Assembly (NCBI RefSeq): GCF_000247815.1
Contig: NC_021683.1
Coordinates: forward strand, 5,535,521 to 5,599,520
Direction of reading: 5' to 3'
Origin: Ficedula albicollis
Taxonomy: Eukaryota; Chordata; Aves; Passeriformes; Muscicapidae
DNA: 64,000 nucleotides
In this document: one piece after another, positions 26,401 through 38,385 of the stretch
How positions within the stretch are numbered: the stretch's first letter is position 1
How the letters are laid out: the number at the start of each line of letters is the position of its first letter
Notes under the pieces: model-generated
Databases searched by the model: none
Told to the model about the DNA's origin: nothing
Seen by the model: only the letters and a program-made list of their open reading frames with translations
Position numbers and translations under genes: made by a program

Positions 26401-27683
26401 ATTTCCTTCATTTAGTGATGGCTTTTAAGGATTTTGATTTAATTCTTTGGGTCTTAAACATAAGCAGAAAATGCTTATAACTAATAGTACATTTTTGTTT
26501 TAATTATGGAATTCGGCAGCTTTAAAATCGAATACCCCCTCTGCAGTGTTTCCTGTAAAATGTTCTATTAAAATGTATTGTTCTATCCTTTTCCTTTTCC
26601 TAGCTAAAGAGACCACAACAGAGCAGTTTGCTCGTGACTTTTCAAGGAGAAATGGTTTTGAGTGACTGTATAACCTCCAGAGCCCCAGAACACATCTGAT
26701 TTCCCCTCACCTCTGCTGTGACTTGTCCCATGACATGGGACTATCGATAATATATGTATCTTCTTACTGTACTGCTCAGTACATTCTCCTGGAGGTAGAT
26801 CTGGTTAGAAAGCACTTGAAGTTTCCTTACACATCTCCACTTCCCCAAGGGATCAATGTCTTGATGGATCACATTCAAACACATTCAACATCTCACGGAG
26901 GGTGTGTGAAAGGACAACAGAATCACTTTCACTCTATCCATATCCATTTCCTACTGCACTCCCTGTTTTACAACTATTGGCATGCCTGGAGGGAACAGCG
27001 TTTCTCAAGGTCACAGGAGGTGGAAAATAGCCACTGTTGAGGTACAGAAACTTTTGAATCAGGGTGGCAAAGGCACGACCTTTCTCTGCCTCCAAGGAGA
27101 AGCTGGGATTTGGGATTTGCTGCTGGTGGCAGCGTGTCTGTCTGCACAGTGGGGTTGTGGAGATTTTTTTTAGCCTTTACAAACAAGGTTAAATGCTTAT
27201 TTTTTTAAAGGGTGATAGTAATCTTTGCATTTTCAGGGTAAGAATAATTTACTAAGCTTCTCAGCTTTGCATTCCAGGAGTGAAGGACAATGAGATTCCA
27301 GCATTACCACATTTCACCCTCATTTCCCAGTGTGGTCCATACACGTGTCTTACAAAGTGCAGTGCAGTTTTAGGCACTACACACTTGCTCTTTTACTATG
27401 TAGAGCTGTTTTATCAGTACTAAAAAGGAGATTCTGACAGACCATAGCCTGGGAGCGTCCAGCAGTGAGCAGTCACTTACAAGAGTTTTTTACTGACACT
27501 CGTGTGGGGGTGGGAATTAAATCTCTATTTTCCACATCCAATATAAGAGCCCCAGCAGTTTGGTTTCAGAGGAAGAAAGGAAGAAGCACATTGCTTTCTT
27601 GTAACCTTGAGATGAAATGTCAAGTACCTATAAACCTATCCTAGCAGAGCCTCTTCCAAGTCAAAATGATGTATTCTGGATCT
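23444..27683. other. Unannotated unique DNA
   Basis: Over 4 kb without a gene, RNA or clear transposon. A GC-richer patch at about 25.7-26.4 kb contains several overlapping open frames on the minus strand (the longest 154 codons, 25947-26411). None shows a domain, and overlapping frames in a stop-poor patch are not evidence of coding. Confidence 0.55.
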
Positions 27684-28616
27684 GCCAAAAGGAATATTTG
27701 TCAGTGTCAATGCAACTCAATCCAGCCATTTGTGTTTGAGAATGAATACAGACCAGGCAAGTGCATGGAGCATCCTGCAAGGGATCCAGTTACTGTTGGA
27801 ACTTTCTACTGTAGATTTTTCTAAAATTTATTTTTTTTTAGTAGAAAACATGATTTATGGAATTTTCTGAGAGAAAATTTAATTATCATCACAAAAGTAT
27901 TCATCTTCCATTGGGGAAAACAAATGAAGTATCTTGTTTCTACTTGGACTTCTTGAGTCTGTGGTTTTAGAACCAAATTAAGTTCTGGGTACCTGTGTCA
28001 TGTAATCTGCTTCTACCCTGAGTGCCAGGATGTCTTATGGGAGTTGTAGTTTTCTAGCACCAGAGCTCCAAACTTCATCATCATCAAGCCAAGCTTAATT
28101 TTCCACAATCTTTAGCTGAACTAGTGCTTGTGCCCCGGGAACCTGCTGACGCCAAAAGGAATATTTGTCAGTGTCAATGCAACTCAATCCAGCCATTTGT
28201 GTTTGAGAATGAATACAGACCAGGCAAGTGCATGGAGCATCCTGCAAGGGATCCAGTTACTGTTGGAACTTTCTACTGTAGATTTTTCTAAAATTTATTT
28301 TTTTTTAGTAGAAAACATGATTTATGGAATTTTCTGAGAGAAAATTTAATTATCATCACAAAAGTATTCATCTTCCATTGGGGAAAACAAATGAAGTATC
28401 TTGTTTCTACTTGGACTTCTTGAGTCTGTGGTTTTAGAACCAAATTAAGTTCTGGGTACCTGTGTCATGTAATCTGCTTCTACCCTGAGTGCCAGGATGT
28501 CTTATGGGAGTTGTAGTTTTCTAGCACCAGAGCTCCAAACTTCATCATCATCAAGCCAAGCTTAATTTTCCACAATCTTTAGCTGAACTAGTGCTTGTAC
28601 CCCGGGAACCTGCTGA
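27684..28616. repeat. 467-bp tandem duplication
   Basis: The block starting GCCAAAAGGAATATTTG at 27684 recurs at 28151 with an offset of 467. The only difference I find is CTTGTGCCCC against CTTGTACCCC near the end. The unit shows no coding or transposon signature. Confidence 0.95.
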
Positions 28617-28833
28617 CTGTCAGCTGAGTAAGGGGGATCTTTGACTCAAATCTAGAGTCCATACTGTCAGCTGAGTAAGGGGGATCTTTGACTCATATCT
28701 AGAGTCCATATGTCAGAAGGGCAAGCCAAGCTTAATTTTCCACAATCTTTAGCTGAACTAGTGCTTGTACCCCGGGAACCTGCTGACTGTCAGCTGAGTA
28801 AGGGGGATCTTTGACTCAAATCTAGAGTCCATA
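28552..28833. repeat. Nested 47-bp and 65-bp repeats following the 467-bp duplication
   Basis: A 47-bp unit starting CTGTCAGCTGAGTAAGG occurs at 28617, 28664 and 28787. The last copy is preceded by another copy (28722-28786) of the terminal 65 bp of the 467-bp unit, also seen at 28085 and 28552. The order can be written as tail, 47, 47, short linker, tail, 47: a duplication of a segment that already contained a duplication. Confidence 0.92.
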
Positions 28834-29302
28834 TGTATTAAACAGGGAACAGCTGATTTTGGTCTGCAAAGACCTGCAGATTTCATAGCCTTGTAAAAGC
28901 AGGAACCAGATGTATATTTTAATGAGTTTTAATGAATGCACTATTGGGCTGCCAGGAAGAGAGGGAAGCTGAGATGATAGGAACTGAAGTGAGGTATTTA
29001 CTCATTTCTTTTCAGAATTTAGTGGATCGAAACCAAGAAACATTTAAGCAGAGCTTTTGAAAGGGCTGTAGGTTCTCAGTGCCCACTGGCAGTCAGGAGC
29101 TGCAGGGCATGCACTCTTTTGTTTTTTATGGAAAATCTAACTGGGCTCAGTAGACTTTTTTTTTCTTCTGCTCTTTTATTTCCTTGAAGTGCAGTGAAAT
29201 GTGTGTGGTGCTTATATTTGATGGGTTAATCCTTCTTCCCTGAGAAAAGCGGTTAAGATATTGTATAGCATTGTGCATAACACTCTTTAAGTGCCAGTCC
29301 TA
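28834..29302. other. Unannotated spacer
   Basis: No feature is recognised in this AT-rich unique stretch. Confidence 0.6.
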
Positions 29303-29440
29303 AAGCATCTCAGGTGTTCCTTGACTTAAAAAACTTACCAGAGAGGGATGCTTATTTCCTCATTTTACAAACTTGGAAACCAAGACACAGAAGAAGCTCT
29401 ATGCAATCACACAACTTGATCAGAGGGATATTCTGGGTTC
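29303..29440 (-). mobile_element. MIR-like ancient SINE fragment
   Basis: The plus strand reads CCTCATTTTACAAACTTGG, then AACCAAGACACAGAAG, then CACACAACTTGATCAGAGG, in the same order and spacing as the reverse complement of the MIR core (CATTTTACAGATGAGG, AACTGAGGCACAGAG, CACACAGCTAGTAAGTGG). Divergence is high and the ends are approximate. Confidence 0.6.
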
Positions 29441-31376
29441 CCCCGTGTGTTTATTTTTCCTGTGTTCTGTTAGCCTTGGCTCAAGTGCACCTTGCAGCAG
29501 TGATGGCATTCCCATTAGCACATGGCTTGGATGGTGGGAGCTTCCACACAGATTAATAAAGAAGCAGAGTTTCTGTGCAGCCTTTGTAGCCTGAAAAGAT
29601 CACGGCATTCCTCTTGTGAGGAGAGCTGCCTAAAATCTTCTTGCCTCTCCTTGTGTGGAAGAGACATTTCAGCACATTTGACTTTGCCCAACTTAGATGT
29701 TTGTTTCGCTTTGCAAGTGATATTTTGTAAATATTTGTCATTTTGCCGATGTTTGTGCTCTTCCAGCCTTAAACAAAGCTTGTTACTGTTAGTGAACATA
29801 TCTGCCTTTTGGCATCTTTTCATTTCATTCTTAGGATTCCATATGTTTTTAACACACTGAAAATAAAATCTTATTGCTGTAATTCTGTTGCTCTTAAAAC
29901 CTTTTACCTCTTTTATCACTTTTCTGGAGTTCATAGTTTCTAATTTTTATCTGTGGCTTTCAATTCTCTTCCTCTTTCTACTCCTATTTGTTATCTGGTT
30001 TATTTATGCATACTTAGGATTCATAAATAGCTGCATTTCCTTCTCCCTCCATTTTACCCACTGGCTCCTTCTTTACTAATTGTGTCCTTCTGAGCTAATT
30101 AGCAATGCTCTTTGCATCAATCACAACTTTCTGTTTACATTCTTTGTACTACTGTAAGTGGCAAGGTTGGTTTAGCCAATAATTTCACAAAAGCAGCCAG
30201 ATCCAGGGCAAGTGAAGGTCCAGGGCAGAAAGAGATCTAAAAATGTCCTTTACATTTGACTCAACTCTTACTCTGCCCAAATGCCCTGACAATTTTCCAC
30301 TTGTCCTTAGGATGACTGAGGTAGATATAAATAAACCACAACATGTGACCTAGCAGGGAGTGTGTGGGGTTGAAATCCCATCCCAAATAATCAATCCCAC
30401 TGCAATTTCCTAAGTAAGATTGGAGAAGGGATAAGAGTCAGCTGTACTGAGCAGCAGTGATTAGCCTCATTTACCCTGAATTGCCTAGGAATGGCGAGGC
30501 TGTGTGATTGTATAAGTCACCAGCTGAGCAAAAGTGTTGAGGGAAAGGATGGAACGAGGGTCTGGGTTTGTTTCTAGGTGATAGAAAGCAGTTGGCCATG
30601 AACTGTGCAGCTCTGGAGTTCCTCTGCAAATTGCTATTACTTCATGGCCAGCTCAGTGGAGGGATTTTGTGAATTGCTTGGGACCTTAGTATTTTTGTTC
30701 AATTTCTGCCGTATTCTTGCCATTGAGTTTGTTTTGTTTTTTTCTGTTGTTGTTCTCAAATAGAGACCTGCATGTTTCTACCATGAGTTTTGCAAGCAGC
30801 ATTAAAAGCACTCTTGGTTAGTCTGAGAGAAGCAGGGTAACCCAAGCCTGGTCTCTAGGATGCTGCTGGCTCACCTTGTGGAAAACTAAGGTCTGCTTTG
30901 GCTCGAGAAACAGGCTCACATTGAGGGGCCCTGGCAGCGGAGGAGCAGGTGTGTGCTCGCTGCAAATGAGTTCCCCTGGCAGCAGTGCAGGGATGTGTGC
31001 CTACTGCTGATCAGTGCTGTGCCTGGCTCCAGCTCATTCCATCAGGATTTGCTTTTCTGAGCACTTAAAATCAATATAAATTAATAAAAAGAAACCCAAC
31101 AGCCCATAAACAACATTAGCTATGGAGCTGTTAAAATGCAAGCAGTCAAACTATATTTAATCTACTCCGTCACATTAATGCTGGGCAAGGGCACATTTTT
31201 TAAATGCTGCTATTGGATTAATAGCAGATGTTGCTCAAAGGAAATAATCAATGATTCTCATGGAGAGCTGTTTTGGAGGAGGCTTCTTGGGGCCATCTGA
31301 TGTGTGCACAGCTGCCCAGTGGGGTGGCTCTGGGCTGTGTCAGGGCCAGCCTGGCTCCTGTGGCCAAGAGCCCTCC
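29441..31376. other. Unannotated unique DNA
   Basis: No gene is supported. A 139-codon minus-strand frame (29515-29934) and a 112-codon plus-strand frame overlap each other and show no domains. The remainder is AT-rich with pyrimidine-rich stretches around 29.9-30.1 kb. Confidence 0.55.
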
Positions 31377-31843
31377 TTTGGTGAGACCCAGATAGGCCCC
31401 CTTGCAAGGCAAAAAATGGACTGAATTTCATTATTGCTCTGAGATCCATTTCTTCCCAGCTCAGCCCTTGTCTGGCTCCAAGATAGTATCTTTTCAGCTC
31501 TCTGAAGTTCACCAGGGATTTCCATGCTTTTGATAAAATAGCAGTGTTTAATATTGAATTATATATCAACGTTCTTTGAGAGGTGTATCCTCTTGTAGGG
31601 TTCATTTCAGTGGAATTTGGTGAGACCCAGATAGGCCCCCTTGCAAGGCAAAAAATGGACTGAATTTCATTATTGCTCTGAGATCCATTTCTTCCCAGCT
31701 CAGCCCTTGTCTGGCTCCAAGATAGTATCTTTTCAGCTCTCTGAAGTTCACCAGGGATTTCCATGCTTTTGATAAAATAGCAGTGTTTAATATTGAATTA
31801 TATATCAACGTTCTTTGAGAGGTGTATCCTCCATTTCAGTGGA
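31377..31843. repeat. 239-bp tandem duplication
   Basis: The block starting TTTGGTGAGACCCAGATAG at 31377 recurs at 31616 with an offset of 239. The copies match apart from a deletion of about a dozen bases near the end of copy 2 (TATCCTCTTGTAGGGTTC against TATCCTCC). A 168-codon minus-strand frame across both copies repeats the same peptide twice and is a by-product. Confidence 0.95.
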
Positions 31844-33421
31844 GTCCCTCCATCCAGTGTTACAAAATCTTCCCTGCTTTGTGAGTGCCAGACTTCTCTG
31901 CTCTGACATAATTGGCTAGTTTTAATTATTTTATGAGTTCTGGCATCATCTAGTACAGTGCTGAAGTATCTCCTTCCTATTTCATTTCTGTGGAGACATG
32001 AAACAGTTCCCTCTGCAGTAACAAGGCTCAGCCTGGTCACGCAAGTTCCAAGAGCTGCTGAGAGCACAAATGTGTCTATACCCCTGTTGCAGCATCCAAA
32101 AAATGAACAAAAATGTGTGGCACACAAAAGAAATGCCACATTTTGGTGTAAGCATAGAATGGAAGGTTTGCCCTGCACCCCCAGTGTCCCAGGGCTGGAG
32201 AAGGTGAGGGAAAAGGGGAAGGAAGGATGTGGCTCTATCCAATCACCTCTGTGGAGAGCTTCCAGCAGCTGTAAATTTGGTGCAGGGTACTCACAGCTTT
32301 GCTATCATGTCCCTACTCCAACCCCAGCATCTCAAAAGTGCCTGAAACCAGCAGCACCTTGGCTGGTTGGGACCTTTCTGCACAGGAGAACTCTGGAGGA
32401 ATGAAGAAGCTGAGAACAACTCACATTAGTACAGCAAGTTTGGGGTTTTCTTTTGGTTGAAGCAGAATCCAGGCTTTGTCTTCAAGATGTCTCAAGGAAA
32501 CATCCTTCCTTCTGCCTGAAGTGGATTCATATTTAGACTGCTCTTCTTTCTCTAATACCTGTGTGTGGGTGGTTTGTAAATATAAATATATATAAATACA
32601 TATACATATACATATACATCCCCACACTCCTATATACCATAACCTCCCACCCTCTTCCTATTGTAATTTTATTTTAACATTTGTGATTATACAGCATCTT
32701 GTAAGGAATTAAGAAGTTCATAATTATTTATAAAGTTAATACTTATAATGAAATGGTAGCACTTTGATGTCTGTATATGTTTTCTAAGCTAGGATGACCT
32801 ATATTGTAGAGGTATTATGTGTAGTAGGTGATGCAGGGATTGGCTTGGGAATTACCCATGTTTAATGAACACTAAAATTAGAATTTGACTGAAATCCACA
32901 TAAATGGCTCGACAGCAAGTTTGACTGCCCCTGGGGAGCTGTGGGCAGCTCAAATTTACCCACAGGCATTTTTGAAAATGTTTTTTTTGAATCAGCATAG
33001 TGTGCTTTTTGGAGCAGAGAGTGCAGCTTGCACTTTAAACTCCCTTCTCTTCACCTTGTCCCCCATTTTGGTGTTGAAAAGCCCTCCATGGAGAATAGAG
33101 CATGAAGTATGCTGCAGGTATAATACACTGGTGGGGGTTTTTTTGCAGTACTTGCCATGGGAAGTCTTCTGCTTTCCCTACACGGTGGCCTTGTTGCTTT
33201 TACTCTCACTATTTTGGATTTCCAAATATTTGGCCTCTTCTGTAGGTATGTGTACTTTGGATAGTGCAAAACCTGGTCTAGCTGTTCTCCATCTTGCTGC
33301 CCACCCCACTGCAGCACTAAAAGCCTGCAGCCATAGAGAATCACAGCTTTCTGGAGGCTTTTTTTGTTTGTTTTTCATGTTGTTCTCTCACTCTGAGGAA
33401 AGATGAAGCTGTGCCTTTTTT
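31844..33421. other. Unannotated DNA with a TATACA-type microsatellite
   Basis: No gene is supported. A degenerate TA/TATACA repeat occupies about 32578-32620. The 173-codon plus-strand frame at 32885-33406 has hydrophobic stretches but no recognisable family. A 148-codon frame at 31958-32404 is likewise unassigned. Confidence 0.55.
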
Positions 33422-33559
33422 TACCATATAAGAGGGGTTTAATTATCCTTCAGGAGACCTGCTTTTATAATGAGTATTAATTCTTGTCATTACCATATAA
33501 GAGGGGTTTAATTATCCTTCAGGAGACCTGCTTTTATAATGACTATTAATTCTTGGTCG
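33422..33559. repeat. 69-bp tandem duplication
   Basis: The unit starting TACCATATAAGAGGGG at 33422 recurs at 33491. Differences are ATGAGTATT/ATGACTATT and a change at the last few bases. It abuts the 632-bp duplication that follows. Confidence 0.94.
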
Positions 33560-34818
33560 TGACAGAAAAAACATTCCTGAAAGAATAATACACAGCACTC
33601 CCACTTTGCACAGGCCTGGGTAAAAAGACCAGTCTTAATTTCCTTGCATCACCCCAAAAGTGGAGTCAAGAAACACTGTTTTTTCTGTTCAGGATGCAGA
33701 TGCAGGCTGTCCTTTGCTCCTTTTGCTTTGTCCCTGCAGCTGACTGGTGACACTGAGCTGTGCCATGGCCATGGCTTTGGGGTGGCTGGGTGGATGTGGC
33801 AGGACAGCTTTTTGCTGCAGAGCCAGGAATGGTTTGAGCTCATGGCCTGTTTAATTCACAGTTGTGCAAGTGGAAAAATATTGCAATTATAATTGTCGCC
33901 CACAGTCAGTGTGAGAATTCTTCCTAAGATTCAAGGAGAAATTTGCTCATTTAAGAAGCCAGCATTTTTCCAGAAAGATCTTGGGATGAATATCCCAAGT
34001 CCCAGGGGGAATACATCATGATATTGGTGGGTTCATCTGTAGGTCTTTGGTTTGTTTTAAGAGCATATAACTCCTTTTAGGGTGTACCTGCAAGGAAGCT
34101 CTAGGTAAAATGGAAACGTGTAACACTGGTTTTAAGCTGTTTAATTGGAGTTTGTGAGATGACATGACTGTAAAGAATTAAGTCCCGTCGCTGACAGAAA
34201 AAACATTCCTGAAAGAATAATACACAGCACTCCCACTTTGCACAGGCCTGGGTAAAAAGACCAGTCTTAATTTCCTTGCATCACCCCAAAAGTGGAGTCA
34301 AGAAACACTGTTATTTCTGTTCAGGATGCAGATGCAGGCTGTCCTTTGCTCCTTTTGCTTTGTCCCTGCAGCTGACTGGTGACACTGAGCTGTGCCATGG
34401 CCATGGCTTTGGGGTGGCTGGGTGGATGTGGCAGGACAGCTTTTTGCTGCAGAGCCAGGAATGGTTTGAGCTCATGGCCTGTTTAATTCACAGTTGTGCA
34501 AGTGGAAAAATATTGCAATTATAATTGTCGCCCACAGTCAGTGTGAGAATTCTTCCTAAGATTCAAGGAGAAATTTGCTCATTTAAGAAGCCAGCATTTT
34601 TCCAGAAAGATCTTGGGATGAATATCCCAAGTCCCAGGGGGAATACATCATGATATTGGTGGGTTCATCTGTAGGTCTTTGGTTTGTTTTAAGAGCATAT
34701 AACTCCTTTTAGGGTGTACCTGCAAGGAAGCTCTAGGTAAAATGGAAACGTGTAACACTGGTTTTAAGCTGTTTAATTGGAGTTTGTGAGATGACATGAC
34801 TGTAAAGAATTAAGTCCC
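33560..34818. repeat. 632-bp tandem duplication
   Basis: The block starting GACAGAAAAAACATTCC at 33561 recurs at 34193 with an offset of 632; copy 1 ends near 34186 and copy 2 near 34818. The only substitution I find is CTGTTTTTTC/CTGTTATTTC, plus a small change at the junction (GTCGTGAC/GTCGCTGAC). The duplicated 82-codon frames (33644 and 34276) are not evidence of a gene. Confidence 0.95.
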
Positions 34819-35019
34819 TCAGTGCCTTCCTAGTTGGTGTACTCTGGATTCAGTTTTTTGCAGTTTTGTATTCCTAAGCCTGAACTGTAGCCTAACCTTT
34901 TAAAACTCGCCTACATTGCTGCTTCTCTCCTTTCCCTCCTTTCTCTCCCCAATTTTGTCTTGCCTGATAGCAGTAGGATGGTGGCTGGAACAGACAAGCC
35001 TTTTTATTTCTTTTGACTG

Positions 35020-35300
35020 TTTCTGCAAAGCTTGATGAGGAATTTGCATAATCAATGAGGTAACCCTGTCACCCCAAACATGGAGTCTTTAAAGAGAATA
35101 GTTTTATGCAAATTAGATATTGATGGTGTAATGATTAATTGGCCCCGAGCCTTTGTTAATATGCAATTGTTGTAGTGTAGGATGCATTTGTAATTATTTT
35201 GGTTTGGTTGTTCAAACAAGTGGTGGGCACTTAATTGCTTGCAGCAATTGAAGAGACAGGATATCAGAGAGAAAAACAAAGAGCTGGTTAACTGGTTGCC
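35020..35300. promoter_or_regulatory. Possible element with paired POU octamers
   Basis: Two perfect octamer motifs are present in opposite orientations: ATTTGCAT at 35042-35049 and ATGCAAAT at 35106-35113. Nearby are TGATTAATTGG, TATGCAATTG, TTGTAATTATTT and CTTAATTGC. Octamers bind POU factors and often mark enhancers. Function is inference; no gene is visible within 28 kb to either side. Confidence 0.3.
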
Positions 35301-35510
35301 TGATATAATGTTAGATTTCCTTGGTGCTTGTGGAGTTACATGGTCAGATTCTCAGGTGATAAAAATTAATGCAACTCCTTTGCAAAAAATAGAACTATTC
35401 TGACTTGTAGCAATTGAGGATGAGATTTGAGATTTTCCCAAACTCTAGTTTCATTGTTGTATTTGGATCGTACTGGACTTGGGATGGTGAGCTGTGTTGT
35501 TGATTGCTAT

Positions 35511-35550
35511 TTGGTTATTATTATTAAAAATTGGTTATTATTATTAAAAA
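35511..35550. repeat. 20-bp tandem duplication
   Basis: A perfect 20-bp unit (TTGGTTATTATTATTAAAAA) appears twice in succession, at 35511 and 35531. Confidence 0.95.
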
Positions 35551-38329
35551 TAAACAACTTTGGTTCCAAGGGTTGCAATGAGCTAAAAGAATTCATTAGT
35601 GAGAAGCTGCTTGTATAGTTTCAAGCAAATAAATAAGTATCTGAGCTATTTTACAGTCTCCAAAGTTCTTATCTGCTGTATGTAACTTTTCAGCTAGCTT
35701 GGTATCTATTTTCCATGCCCTTTGCCTTTAGATCTGCATTTAGCAGACAGGGAAAAAACTCTGTATTTGGAGGTGAAAAGTCCTACATCTCCAGAACTGT
35801 ACTTAAACCGTCAACTGCCAGATGTTTTTAGTGTATGAATTTACTGTATTTTTGTATAGAGAGTATGTTTCAGTTGCGAAGTTTCTCTCCTGGGACACCT
35901 GGAGGAGATTGAAGAGAGATCCACATGGGAATAGTGGGCAGAAAGGTAGCAGCTGAGTATGATTAAGATCTTTTAAAAATGAACTCAGCTAATAATTATA
36001 GATACATAAATATTAACTTGGTGTATAATTATAATTCTAGAATCATTATTCCTATGTAGCAATGAGCACATTCAACGAGGACAGAATCTACAAAACAGAG
36101 TAGAGAAATGGGACTAAAGTAAAGTGAGTAAAGTGTAACAGATCCTTCTTGGCAGAGAGACAGCAAGATGTCATTCATCTCATCAGCAGAAAACAGAATT
36201 ACTTAGAAAAAAATGCAATTTTTGTCCTTTATTCCATCAAATGAGGCATTAGAAGTGGGAGGACTGCATATGTGCCATGGGTAGGACTTGTCCTAGCAAT
36301 GATATCCTTTGGGACTGAGAGTGCAATCCTTTGGGTTCCTCAGTCTTGCCCTGGTCTGTTGTTTCCCTAAAGTTCTGTCCAAACTCCTATGATAAAAAGC
36401 TTTCCTCAAGAGGTGCAAAACCCAAGGAGAACCCACACCCCATTTTCATCCCATTTAGCAGGACAAATTACATACACAGTGTATGTATGCATTGTCCTGA
36501 AGTTGGTGCTGGCATGTAAAATAAAATCAGTTTTTAAAATAAGTTTTTTGCATGGTCAAAATGAAGATGTAATTTTCCCCAAATAGTTGTTACAGAGTGG
36601 CTGATGAGATCTAGGTTGTTGTAAATTAATGGCTTTATCACAAGGAAAAGGAAATGCAGAGCTTTGCTTTCAATCGTTTATGAAATCTCTTACTTTTGTT
36701 TAAACCTACTTATGAGAGTGGGGATTAATTACACAGATCCACTCTATTTTGGTTGGTGTCCTTTGACATAAGGGTCAAATACAGAATGTGTCCTGTCTTC
36801 TTTTCTATAATATATGCTCTGCTTCCCAAGTAGGAAAATACCATTTAATCTCATTATGGATTCATGGTCTTTTTTTTTAATGTAGAGCTAATAGACAAGA
36901 CAACAAATTAATGCACATATCATCTATATAAAGAGTTCAAGCAGATGTCTTTGATCTTTTCATTCACTGAGAGAAATTGGTGGCAAATGGTTTTAATTTG
37001 AAATTGAGTGTGCTAAAAAGCTGCTCAGGACTGAGGAAGTTCAATCATTAACCTGTGCAGCAACATCTTCTTTACCACCCATTTGAAACTCAGGGAATAA
37101 AGTGGATTTTCTTACATTTGGATAGTAAAATGTCTGAAGTCTGCAGCAAGACTTCAATTCTTCTCAACAGAAGAGAAATTAACTCTGTAAGGAAGAAATG
37201 ATGCCTTGAGTGGCTAGGAAGTTGAGTCAAAGGCAGAGTAAAAGATCTGCAGATCTTGGGCTGGTCATATTGTCGCTGTTAGAGAAAGTAGGACCAAGTA
37301 ACCCAAAATAATAACAGACTTTGAGAGGGAACTTCACAGGCTCCTCTTGAATTCATCACTGAGCATCATGAGCATCATGTCAGCCCATGGGCAGCTTGTT
37401 CAGTAAATCCTTTGTAATCTTTCCCTATACCAGTCAGTGGTAAAAAAAAAGGAAACCTCCCCTTATCTACCAGTGATAAATAATCTTTAGGCATTGAGAG
37501 GTAGCTCTGCCAACATCCAGAGGAAGGCGCAACACTGGCCAGCATTACAGGTGTTAATATATGTTTAAAAATGAGAGAGAATTAAAATCAGTCCCAGAGC
37601 TAGCAAGAATCACAGCATCTCTCAGCTGAGATATGTATTAGAAGGAAAGAAACAATAAGATGAATCATTTTACAAATGTTGGAACACTCCCTCCCCCTCC
37701 AATCTGATGCAATTTGCTTCAGAGGGGTAAGAATATGCAGGAAAAAATAAAGTCACAAATTGGCACACAAAGGGTTGCATTCTAGTTTAAATGAGATCTG
37801 GTAATAAAAATGTACCCATTGATAACTTAAAAAGTAAGCAAAATAAAGTACAAGTAAGCAAAAATAAAATACAATTCTATGTTTATGGGCAGGGCAGCAG
37901 ACCCAGCTGTTGGTCACAGCTCCAGCTGTTTATGGGCCCTGTTGAGGACACCAAGTTTTAATGCAGCAAAGTCAGAATAAATGCAATGCATACCCATATG
38001 TTTCATCCTAGAAAGGATATATTGAACATGTCTATCAAGGCCATAATCTATAAAAAAATTCATAGTCCTATCTTAGAGATGCTACTGTACATCTGAACAA
38101 ATGTTACAGGACTGAATGAAGTTCCTCATTTTACACTGGCCCAGAAAATCTAATCCACAGGCTTTATTCTCTCTAACACTGCACATACATTTAAAGTGTA
38201 ATATATAATTTTAAACTGTGTATTATTTATCCTTTTGACTGTTTGGAGGATAAATAAAACATTTGCATGATAAAGCAGACGAGGAATTTGGAGACATTTT
38301 GGTCTCCTGGGTAAATTTGAATTTAAGCA
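35551..38329. other. Unannotated AT-rich DNA
   Basis: No gene, RNA or well-supported transposon is seen. Minor direct repeats occur at 37365-37380 (GAGCATCAT twice) and about 37830-37875 (AAGTAAGCAAAAATAAAATAC-like, two imperfect copies). Confidence 0.55.
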
Positions 38330-38385
38330 GGTATTGTTATGCATTTTACAGAAGTGTACATTGAGAGAAGAACTTTCTTGAAGTA
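38330..38385 (-). mobile_element. Very weak MIR-like fragment
   Basis: TATGCATTTTACAGAAGTG followed by ACATTGAGAGAAGAAC resembles the reverse complement of the MIR core over about 40 bases. The match is short and could be chance. Confidence 0.2.

Noticed and set aside
25730..26411. Cluster of overlapping minus-strand frames
   Set aside because: Several frames are open in the same GC-richer patch, which points to low stop density, not to coding; no domain is recognised.
28617..28833. CRISPR-like array of 47-bp repeats
   Set aside because: There are only three copies, two of them directly adjacent with no spacer, and the context is eukaryotic; they are ordinary tandem duplications.
31258..31764. 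168-codon minus-strand frame
   Set aside because: It spans the 239-bp tandem duplication and contains the same peptide twice.
32885..33406. 173-codon frame with hydrophobic stretches as a membrane protein gene
   Set aside because: No family is recognised, a competing frame overlaps on the other strand and T-rich DNA readily yields hydrophobic peptides.
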